From Cladopsammia gracilis (taxonomy: Eukaryota; Cnidaria; Anthozoa; Scleractinia; Dendrophylliidae), in contig JAJGOT010000240.1 of NCBI GenBank assembly GCA_022457155.1, forward strand, positions 696,001-760,000: a stretch of 64,000 bases of DNA, in the 5' to 3' direction. Under the pieces are notes generated by a model. The model searched no databases, was not told the DNA's origin, and saw only the letters and a program-made list of their open reading frames with translations. Numbering within the stretch: the first letter of the stretch is position 1; each line of letters starts with the position of its first letter. Positions 44,801-56,800 of this stretch are shown here, one piece after another. The translations under genes were made by a program, and so were the position numbers.

Positions 44801-47800
44801 CGGTGAGACGCGATAATATAGACACATAGAGGCATTGTGTAATCTTGTACCGGTCAAAGCTAAGCGACGAACATCATTTCCTATGGCAAAATGTATCTTT
44901 CTTTGCTCCGCCACAGATTCCACAAAATAACAGGCAAGTGGCATCTACCATTAAAATTCCCTACGTAGTTTACAAATAAGCGTTTTCAGTTTACAAATAA
45001 GCGCGCGGGTTCCCTATGAGCGGTCTAAGCTTTTTTTTGTTTCACAGAGCAGTCAAAGAATTGATGACTAAACAAATTTTAAAATACTACGTCGCCCAGG
45101 TTTCAATGCGTATTTGTGTCACGCTAAGACATGTGTTTTTTCAAAAATTTGGTTTATGCCCCCGAGCCCGAGAGTTACAGGCTACAAATTTAAAAACATT
45201 TATCGTGATGTAGCGTTTACCTAAGTTTCCATTCGAAGTCCACAGACCCGTTTTAATTTTCCATCCTGAGTTTACAAATGGCAGCGAAACTTCACACATT
45301 TGAACACAACATTCACCCTGCTGTAGCGTTTTCCTAAGTCCTAAACAATCCATTTAAAGTTTTCCAGAGCTCGAAACCTTACACATTGGTCAGTGGAATT
45401 ACCAAGAAAAGTTTACAGCCAAGTGATCGAGCGAGTGACTTTTGGTCCCACTGCTATACCTCGTTCATTGCGCTTCGCGTATTCACTGCGAGGAAATCGT
45501 CCCGTTAGTGCAATACAAGTACTTTATCATTACTTTATACAGTCAATCCTGCTCCAAGCCAATGTGCATTGCGCGCCGAGATACCTATTGGTCGCCATTT
45601 CAGTTCTTTGCCACAGAAACTCAGATCTCGCGAAAAAAGCTTATTCATCGGTCGATTTTGTCTAGTTTCGAGTTTTTTTAAAGGATTTAGTATTTAGGGT
45701 TTATTTGACGAAAAGCTAGCATACTAAGTAGGATTTTTCGCAACAGATAAGCTATTAATTTTACCATTTACTATTGTTGTCATGTTGAACGTCAATTATG
45801 TTTTGTTTCAGCTCTGGAGACAACTCTGAAATGTGCCTGTCGTGGTTTTTCAGCATAACTATGGACTATCTTCAAGGAGCATTAGGTGACAACAAATAAA
45901 TGTAATCCAGTTAATGGCAAAAAATGACCATGGGAGCTTTCACGGATCCAAACTGAACTGACACAAAATTTGGTTTTATTAAACTTAGAGTTGATAAGAT
46001 AAACCTCCGTGAAATTATTCAAAAGTCGACGCTTCGAGTGCTGACAAGAGCTTCCGCGTCCTAGAAACAACAGAAACACTCAAAGATACCCCTCTATACC
46101 AACGCTGATAGGCGCTCAAGTGTTTTTTTATTATAAATGATCACATTCATTACGGGTTTGACATGAATTTAAAATTAATGAAAATAATTTAAAGTACAAC
46201 TTAACTTTACATAGAGACATAAGTTAAAGGAAAATAAAACAGTCTAGTTATATAGCAGAAAGAAGAAACTAAAAGAGAGAGTGGTACACTTTTACTCGGC
46301 AAAATATTTGCCGGAGTTTATGTGCAGAGTGTTGTCCATTTCGATTTAAATTCCGTTGAGGTGTTATTTTTTAAAGCGATCGTTCGTTCAAATTCAATCG
46401 TATCATTTAGTAACAGACAAAACATTTCGAGGTATAAAAAGGTATTGTTTTACCAGCACAACAAAATATAATACTTGGCAGTAATTACAATGTGGCTCAT
46501 AGCATAATAGTGACTAGATTCTGGTTTAAATCCATAGGCGATGTCTAGAGCATTTAGAGAGATATTTTTTGATCGTTTATCGTTCCACCAAGTTATAGCC
46601 GATTGCCAGATTGTGGGACAGTCATAAAGAAGATGGAATAGGGTTTCATTAGGGAAATTGCAATGGTCACAGTTGGGAGAATTTTTCAATTTCGTTTTGA
46701 ATGGTCTATTATTCGTTGGGATAATGTTCTTCATTACCTAGAATTGAAAGCATCTAAGTTTGTTTTCTATGGTTATCTTAAAAGTAAGTTCGTAAATAGC
46801 TTCAGGAGGCACATTTTCTTGCAGCCTTGCAGGCTACGTTTGGAGATTCTGCTAAGTTGAGAACAAGCAGATTGCGTGCAATTTCAGCAGTGGCGTTAGT
46901 AGTAGTAAGGTCATTATTGTCCGATCATAGTACGGTTTTGTGTGGAATTTAATTTTTTTTCCAATCATAAGGAATTGCGGCTAGAAGTCCATGAACGTTA
47001 AAAAATTAACTGACAGTTCGTATTTTTGTTAGAATTCTGGTTTTAGTTATACTTTTTTATGCTATGAGGAATAGAGGGTCGGTTTCCCATCAATTCTGAT
47101 AAAGCGATTATTCCAGATGATTTTATTTTCATATCCGTAAGCAATGGAAGGGGTTTTTGAATGTAGTTTTTGCCTGGCAGTAAGTACTACTTCAATGTAG
47201 AATGATAGTACGTGTTGATCCAGATTTAATCTTGTGTATCAAAAGAGGAAAGGGCCTCCATATCGAGATATGACAGATAAGAAGGAGGAGCACCATTTAC
47301 TCAGCTTCGTGTAAACGTTTAACCCATGATGCTTTCAAAGCTTTATTCGTCATCATGATAATCATCAAAATGATTTTGAAGTCAGTCATGTTAAGACCAC
47401 CTTTGTCAATGGGGCTAATGAAGATGTTACGTTTGACCTTCTCTGGCTTGAAGTTCCAAATAAACTTAAAACCCGAATCATTTACTTTTTAGAGAAGTCG
47501 CGTGGTGTTTTTAGAACAGACGTTTTATAGACTAACTTTGAAATTGCAAGGGACTTTACAATACAGATTCATCCAGTAAAGTTAAAAGTTCCTGGCTGTC
47601 CAGCGACTTAAATTATTTATCAACGTAACAAGCGTTTCCGTAAAGTTTATTTTATTATTACTTGGAGAGGATCGTAGCCGAAAGCAACGCCAAGCGCAAC
47701 CACACATTTTTAGGCTATGCAATGTTGACAGGAGAGTGTTTGCCAAGATTGAAGTTTAGGCTGCCAATCCTTCTGTTTTACAGATTTTTTTTTTAAGATT

Positions 47801-50800
47801 AGTGCAGTCTCTAAAATCGTTTAAAAGGTTAAACAAGGGGTTTGCGGACTTATCGTCTCTGCTCGTTTTCGATTAAATTACGCCATCAAAACAAACAACA
47901 TTGTAAACGATATCTGCAAGTCCCAAAATACAATTTATCTGCCCTATATCTTGAAAGTAGTACTTTCTATAAACATCTAAGACATCTTAGATTGCGTTGC
48001 ACAACATCATCGAGCATAAAACAAAGAAGGAAGAGAGGGTAATTTAGGCAATTTTCTGGACTTTCGGGACTTTCGAGAAACGCACGCCAGGCGCCCGTTT
48101 CTCGAAAGTCCCGAAAACTTTTCGGACCCGAAAAGCTGTGTTACGTGAGAATGTTTACCAATAAAGATTCGGTTTTTGTTGATTTTGAAAGCTAAGCAAT
48201 AAAATGTTGCGTTTACTACACAACTTTAGCTGATTTGTGGGCTAAAAACTTCAACGACTTTCGTTAGAAACTACATTTAAAAAATTGCTTTCGGGCCCGA
48301 AAAGTCTTCGGGAGCTTCGAGACCGGACCCGAGGTCAAAACAACTTTTCCAATTGAACGCTTTGCTGGAAGTATTCCCGCCGTTATTATAATAAAGTTTG
48401 GATGACACTTATAAATTTAATCAAAGTTAACGACTGAAGTGATAATTTACTAGTAAGAGGAGAGAAACAAATTTAGCCCTTTGAAATATATTTTTTCAGT
48501 TGAGGTAAAAATGTTTCAATTTGCATAATGTGAAAGTAATTTGAAACCTTTCCAGTAACACATAACGCAGCTGTTTCATAAAACATCTCTCAATCAGACA
48601 CACGAAAATATATCCAGTTTTTATTCCTCTGTATCCGAAACACAGAAAAGAAAATTAAATGAAAAAGTGATCGCTTTAAGGTTATTTTCGCCCGAGAAAC
48701 ATTCACTAGCGGAAGCGAAACTACCGCGTGCATTGTTTACATTTTCTCTCGGCGGTGAATTTTTGCACCCAAAGTTTCAGTTGGCTGTTCTGTTCCTTCA
48801 ACTTTACGAAATAAAAATTAATGAAAGGCAAACAACCGAAAGAAGTGAAATTAATTGGGATTCCTACCACGCTTATATTTCTTCCTTCGCTGTCCACTGT
48901 TCACTTCTTATTAAATAAGGGCTATGTAGGCTGTCGCTATGTATATATTCGTCTAAATTATCTTCTTCATGTTCGTTTAAACATGTTTTAGTGGGTTTCC
49001 GTCATGAGGGTATCGTAGAATTAATCGCGACTGTCAAATACTTTCGCAGTGTCTTCTTGAGTAATTTCCTTACGCATATTGAATATGAAACTGTTAGATG
49101 CAACAGAGAAAACACAACTCGCACTTTGTGACGTTCGCCTCGCATCGGCAAACAACAGGTATGTACTCCACCGCGGTCAAACGAGAGAAATTTGCAAAAG
49201 TTAAGCAAAGTACTTCAAAGTTAAGGTTGTCATTTTCACTGTTTATTAAAAGTTTCATATATTAACAATACACTGTCAACTCACTAAACGTTTTGAAAGT
49301 TTACTAAAAAAAAGTTCTAAGCGTTTGAAAACTATGAACCACAGAACTGTCGGCGCCTTTTGCTCAGGCACGAAGCGTTTTGATCAGTTTTCAACGAATC
49401 GAAAAGAAGCTCATTATTTTGAGCCGGAAAGATGAAAAGATAGTTACATAAACTAATTATTTTATACATCCTTGCCCACGTTTCCACTTAATACTAAATG
49501 AAACCCACCAAATAAAACGAAAAACGCCTCGGACGTGTGACCGCGGTAAAGGTTTGAACAATCCCGCCGTCCCCAGAGTTGCGCAATACTGCACATTTGT
49601 GGACGACCAAACTGCATTTTTATACTTGGTCGCTACGCCCAAGTAATTACTGAATTTGAACCACAATGACAAAATGAATCTCAACGGCTGAGTTACAACT
49701 GAAACCAAGTTATAGCTGAGCACAGTCAACAAAGAGTCCACACCGTCTCTAGTACTTTATATAGTCTTTAAATCTCTGTGGTACTCTGATGGTCCTACCA
49801 GACCGAGTGGTACAATGGGCCGACGGTTCATCTGGCTGTGTTTCAGCATGCTCAGGGGTAACTGCAACAGAAGTTGGTTCAGCTGCTGTTTCTGGCAGGT
49901 CATCATAAGTCATGACGCGCGACCTCCTCTGTTTGTGACTCGTCAGTCCTTAACAGATGCCTGCGATTTCTTCGGTACTCCCCATACTCTGTTTCGACCT
50001 TGTAGGATCTTGGTTGAGGGAGAACTTGTATGACTCTGGAAGGTTTCCACTTGCTGCCTTCCTTTACACTTATAACTTCACCTTCCTTCAATGGCGGCAA
50101 TTCCTTTGCGGTTCTGTCATGTTGTATCTGTTGCTTTCTTTGCCTTTCCTTTAGTTTCGGGAGGACCTCTTCAGGGTCATGAAGTTGGGGTTTCTGCATG
50201 TCCTTAGTCACCGGAATGGAGGTTCTCAAACGTCTTGCCATTAGCATCTGAGATGGTGACAAGTCTACTTCTTCCAGTGGGGTATTTCGCTATGAAAGCA
50301 GGGCTTGGTATGGACCATCAGCTTTCTCCAGCATGTCTTTGAAGGCGTGGACCGTTTCCTCAGCTTGTCTATTTGACTGCGGGAAGGTAGGACTTGAAGT
50401 GACGTGCTGGAAACACCAGTCTTGTGAAAACTGCCTAAATTGCTCTGAATTATAACATAGGCCATTGTCAGAAATTACGATTGATGGGGAGCCATATCTC
50501 GCAAACTGGGACTTCACGGCGATGATTACGGCAGTGCTGTTCATTGAGTTGAGCAAAGTCAGTTCTGGCCACTTGGCATAATAGTCAACCGTAATGAGGT
50601 AGTTACGACCATTCTTGTGCAATATGTCTGTGCCAACCTTAGCCCAGGGGAGGGGTGGAATCTCGTGTGACTTTAGTGGTTCAGGCTGCTGATTCGGCCG
50701 ATTCTCCAGACACACAGAACACTTCTTGATGTTCTCTGTTATTTCTGTACTCATACGTACCTGGCCAGAACAAAACTTCTCGTGCTTTCATTAATGTCTT

Positions 50801-53800
50801 GTTGATACCCAGATCAAAATCAGTCCGTGAGCAACAGTGAGTTCATCCCTATAGTTCCAGAACTCCAGTACCTTTGCTGGAAGCTGACCTCTACACTCTC
50901 GCCAACCTGACAAAATTACTCCTTTCAGCTCAGACGGGACGTCGTCTTCTTTAGTCGCCTCTGCGAACCTGGCCAATTGTGGATCTGAGATCATGTGTTC
51001 CACTAAGTTTCTGTCTAACTGTTCAACATTCGTCAGCTGTTCCTCCAAATGGGCTCGAGACAGAGCATCTGCTAAATGCAGACTTATACCACGCTTGTAC
51101 ACTAAGTTGATTCCTGGGTAACGTTGGAGTTGGACCAGCATTCTTTGCAGACGTAAAGGTGCCGCGTGTAAAGGCTTTCTGATGATCGACTCCAACGGTT
51201 TGTGGTCGGTTTCGACCGCAATTTCCCGACCCACAATATACTCATCAAATTTGGCACAACCAAAAACCACAGCCAATAACTCTTTTTCAATTTGCGAATA
51301 TTTCTGCTGTGTGGGCGTTAGTGCCTTTGAAGCGTAGGCCACTGGCTGACCTTCTTGAATCAGTGCTGCACCCAGACCTGTTGAACTAGCATCCACTTGT
51401 AGTGTTAACGCTTTCTTTACATCATAGTACCCTAACACTGGCGAGCGGGCGAGTGCTTTCTTCACTTCCTTGAAACTAGCCTCCTGCTGTTCCTCCCAGT
51501 AGGTAAAGACGCACTCGGGCCACAATGGCCCACACGGCCGGAGCTTAATCCGGTTTCCGTTGCATGAAGCAACTAGGAATATTGCTACTCCCCCTGGATG
51601 GGATGCTAGTCCATCGCAGGCTTACCCCCAGCATTTTGTCGCCGGTACCCATTTATACATCTGGGTGGAGAGAGACAGTGTGGAGTAAAGTTTCTTGTCT
51701 AAGGAAACAACACGACGGCAGAGACCAGGCACCGAACCACCGACCTTCAGGTTGAAATCCGACGCGCTAACCACTAGACCACCGTGCCGCCCACGTTCCT
51801 CCCAGTACCACTCTACATACTGTCACCATGCCAAGCGGTCTTTGAACACTAGCTTTGTCGTTAGGCCTAGGCATCTCTTCTACAGCTCTAACTTTTTCTG
51901 GGTCTGGTTTCAGACCACCCTTCATAAAAACATGACCATGGAACTTCACCTCTTCCTGCTGAATATGGCACTTAGACTTCTTTAATTGGAGATTGTTGTC
52001 ACGGACCCGTTGCAAAACTGATCTCAAACAACTGTCGTGTTCCTCTTGGTTGCTTCCATGTGTAATTATGTCGTCCATGATGACTTTTACACCCGGCAAC
52101 CCTTCAAATACTTGTTCCATTCTTTGTTGGTAAACTTCCGCTGCCAATTTTATACCCATTGGCATCCTGAGATAACGATACCTCCCAAATGAGGTGTTGA
52201 ATGTCAGAAGTTTGCTGCTCTCCTCATCAAGCTGTATCTGATAAAAGGCTTTTCAGCATCCAAGGTTGGAAACTCTGTGGCTCCTGCACAACTGGCTTTA
52301 ATGTCATCCACTAATGGCAAAGGATAGTCTTCCCGTTTGATCGCACAATTAAGGTCCCTCGGGTCCAAACACACGCGAATGGACCCATCTGGTTTATCAA
52401 CACACACAAGGCTGCTGACCCAATCAGCTGGTTCATTTAAGGAGACTCTTTCTATGATATCAACATTTTCCATGCGATCTAGCTTCTTCTTTAATGGGTC
52501 TCGCTTTGAGTGAGGAACTCTCCTGCGTGGGTGAACCACTGGGGTAACCGAGGGGTCAATGCTTATGTGGTATTTTCCGGGTAGGCATCCAAGCCCTTGA
52601 AATACCTCCGGGAATTCATCTATGATACTGTCACTTTTGATAGTATTTATGCGCTGAATTAAACCCAACTGCTCGCAGGATGCTCGTCCCATGAGGGGCA
52701 TGTAATTGCCATCAACAACTTGAAAATAGACTTGATGCCTTTCCCCACGCACCCAACAGGGCAACTCACACTTTCCCACTGGCTTTATTCAAGTTTTTGA
52801 ATAACTCTAATATGGCAGACAATGGTTCCAAAGGCTTTGTTGTGATCTTGTCATACACCGTTTTTGGCAACACATTGCATTGGTCCCCAGTGTCTAACTT
52901 AAAAGACTCTAACATTTCCAAAATCTACTGTTTCAACCCAGTCTTTATTTCCTGCTTTAACTGCGCCAATAAACATAGTTTCAGAGTTAGAGTCATGATC
53001 ATCGACAACAGCGCTCACCTGTTTCCTTTGTCCTGCGGCGCGGCACATCCTTGCATAATGATTCAATCTCTTACACTTATGAAAGCGTCGTCCGGCAGCG
53101 GGGCAGGAATTTTGTGCATGGAAAATACCACAGTTCCCACAAGTCGTCCCACCTTGATACTTGCGTCCTTGACTATCGACTGAATCCACCTTCTCAACTT
53201 TGCTGTTCTCATCCGTTAAGCTTTTCATATGCTGCTGCTTGTTTCTGCGATACCAGCTGCTTGTAACGTCTTGTCTAGATTCCGATCACTTTCCATCAAC
53301 CTCTCTTTTGAACGCGGATCCTTAAGGGCCAACACTAACAAAGACGTTATCCAGGACTCCTCTTTATCTCCGAGGTCGCAATTTTTGGCTAGCGTTTTCA
53401 GTGTGCTACAAAATTCGTCGACTGTCTCACCATCTTGTTGCTTCCTTTCGATTAACAAATGACGATTAAAATGCAGTGATGTCAACGGCGCACAATAAGC
53501 TTTGAAGCTCTCCTCCACTACTGCGATTTCCTCTCGATCTCCCTCGTCGTCCCACACAAAATTCGAATAAATTTCCACACATTCTTTGCCAAGCACATGG
53601 AGCAACGTGGCGACTTGAATTTTCTCACCCTTTCCACTCGCCATTTTGTACAGGTCCCACGACATTTTCCATCTTCGTCATGCCTCGGCTTTATTCGTCG
53701 CTGCACTCAATATCAGAGCTTCGGGCGGTTTCAGGTGCTCCATCCCACTTCTATGACACCATGAAGTGTTCTTATCGACAAATACACAACTCACAAGATG

Positions 53801-56800
53801 GCGGATGTACAGAACACGCTTTATTCTACTACGCATGTGCATACATATAAACCGCTGACTAATGCTACACAACTGACACAAACCTTGCACGGATCCAAAC
53901 GTAACTGACACAAACCTTGCAGGGATCCAAACTCGACTGACACAATTCTTGTAGGGATCTAAATTCAACTGACACAAACCTTGCATGGATCCAAACTCAA
54001 CTGAAAAAAACCTTGTACGGTATCTTGTACTGAGCTGACAAAAATAACACGGATCCAAACTGACACAAAACCTGCACGGATCCAAACTAAACTGACACCA
54101 AACTTACATGGATCCAAACTGTACTAGCGCTAAACTTGCACGGATCCAAAAACAGTTTGGTTCTATGAAGAAGTTCACATGGTCAAGTGCTATTTGGCAG
54201 ACACCAGCAAGGTGTTCAAGCCTTTTCAGTGCTTATTTGAGAGCGTGCTACGGACCTAACCTGCTTCTGTAGTAGGTACAAAACGTACACAGATAGGCCG
54301 TCCGAAGCTTATCGGGATGGCGGTTACAATCAACTGAACAAAGGACTTGATAATAACTTCTTGATAATTTTCTTACGAATCCAAAATGGAACCGGTTCAG
54401 TGTAAACATAGCCAAAGATAATCAATACTTTGATTCCCATACTTATAGTTTATAATTTATTTCATATTAAAAAAAAAATTATTTGATGTTATATTATGTT
54501 GTTGTCCACTATACTGGAGCTGTCATTTATTCAATTAAACTTCTTGTAAATATTTGCTCGTTTTTTAAGCCATGTTGTTTTGTTTCTACATTGCAGCCTG
54601 TAACTGTCATCCTCTGGGATCTAACAGCTCAATATGTGAGTCATATGGTGGCCAGTGTTCCTGTAAACCCGGAGTGGAAGGGCGTGACTGTGGTAGATGT
54701 AGACCAGGCTTTTATAATCTCACGGCTTCCGGATGCACGCGTAAGTTTGCCGTGGTTTTGTTGACAGAAGAACTTTGCCTTGTAGTAACAACAGAGATCT
54801 AACCCTGAGCTTGATTGTTCAAAGAACGATTAAATTAATATTAAATTAGCCTAGTCTATTCACAGCCGTTTTGTTTAAATTATAGGATTGTGGGTAAATG
54901 ATGCGCGGGCCAAAAAAAGAATTAAAAACCTCTGCGAGCGGACTAGCGTCAGTGAAGATTTATTTTCGAACGTTTTCTGCCCTTCAGTTTTTACTTTAAC
55001 TTTTCTTTATCTTTGGCTTTAAACAAGATTTTGAAAATATTTCAACGAGTTAAATGAAATTCCGGTTGATATTTAATAGTGGATTAATTTTACCTGTTTC
55101 AAACAATTAGAGCCTGGAACAAACATTTGCAAAACATTTGTAAACCTAGTTAAGCTTATCATTTCAAGCCGTTTGAACAAAGAAAATGTAATGATTTCAA
55201 TGTATTTTGTGTTTAGCTTGTGGATGTAATGGCGGACTGAACGATATTTGTGATGTGACGACAGGCATGTGTGAATGTCCTGAGAACACAGTTGGTCGAA
55301 CGTGTCTGCCATGCCAGTGTAATAACAACACAAACAAATGCCTGAGATCAGGAGAGTGTCTTGACTGCCAGTTTAATACTTCCGGATATTTCTGTCAGAA
55401 TTGCAACAACGCGACGTTCGGAGATGCACGCATTCAACAGTGCAATGGTATGATTTATTTATGTATAAGATGAAGACCACCTTCTTGGTGCGTATTAATG
55501 GCCATGTGCATGCAGTATCTACAAATAATTCCCATTCCAAGGTTTTAAAAATTTATTTTAAGACATATTTTAAGCGGGTGGGATGATTACATTCTTCAAT
55601 CATATGACTTGTAACCTTGAAGCTTTTTCAAATGGACAAGTCCATACTTCGGATATCTTTTCGCAATATTCTACAAATAAACAGCTACGTTTGGTCCTTT
55701 CATCCTTGTTTTTCGTTTTACTCATGCCTCCTCAGCCTGTGCATGCAGTGGAAATGGTTCCTTGGATCAACAATGCGACCGGGTCAGCGGTCAATGCAGC
55801 TGTAAAACAAAAGTGACTGGTAGAGACTGCAGTGAGTGCCAGGTGACGATTACACATGTTTTTACCTGTAGTATATTGAAATCATCCGTGATATCCATTC
55901 ATTCATGGTGGTATTCTTATCCAAAGTACTCACTTTCTCGCAGAATAATACTTTTGATTTTGGTCCTGCCGGATGTCGAGAATGTGAGTGTAATCCTTTT
56001 GGTTCAGCGAGCCTTCAGTGTTCTTCAAGCGGTCAGTGCTCATGCCAGGCCAATGTGACGGGATTAAAATGCACGCAGTGCACTCTTGGGTTCTATGGAC
56101 TTCCTTTGATGTCATGCAGAGGTAAGAAGGAGTAGAAACTGATGTTAACGTTTGACATTTTAGTCCTGTTTGGCTCTACACTCAATTTCCAGCTGTTTTG
56201 TGCGCTCGCGTTCCTTCGTGCATGCCTGTTGGGTGGAGGATGACAACGGACTCCCTCAAACGAGTCTGGTTTGACTTCCGACGAGGAACAATTGTATGAC
56301 ACCAATTCTTGTATTAAAAAAGCAACCAAAGATCATTTTGCTACGCATGTATAAACATTAAACAAGCCTTCGTTTGCACTCTCACTCAATAGAAATACTA
56401 TCGCGACCTGGGATTCGTTTCATTTCTTAGGAGCTTCACCAGTTCTTGGATCAAAGACTCTTGTTTGTAGTTTGTTTGTTTTCCGTACTTGTATGTCTAG
56501 TATTATATTTTTTCTATTTGTTTCTATTTTCGCTCCCTCTTACAACTGAATAAAAATCAGCTCAGATTAAATCTGGTTCATAGGAAGCGTGATTAACCTT
56601 GCAGTTTCTTGCAGTGAGTGCACCACAAGGTTTAAACTTCAGTTGTGACATTAAATCGATTAACCCTTTTAGGCATTAATATTTTGTTACAGACGTTTGC
56701 GAAGGCACTTCGGGTCAATAAAATAAGCCACACATGAATAAAAACCAAAGCAATGGCATATATCGATTCTAAATACTGAGGGGGACCCACTAAGACTTGG

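Larger units (their letters stand above)
49745..53770 (-). mobile_element. Second Gypsy LTR retrotransposon, more complete coding region
   Basis: The minus strand carries gag, zinc knuckle, RT, RNase H and integrase in canonical order. A primer-binding-like leader TGGTGTCATAGAAGTGGGAT lies at about 53765. Pol ends near 49752 after [10 protein letters not shown]. Breaks: frame changes at about 52200, 50775 and 50270 and a SINE inserted at 51502-51794. Matching LTRs were not found: the sequence after pol (TGTGGACTC...) does not recur to the right of the leader. Confidence 0.85.

Noticed and set aside
49450..49741. 3' LTR of the second Gypsy element
   Set aside because: The position and TG start suit an LTR, but no matching copy exists right of the leader at 53770, so it cannot be supported.
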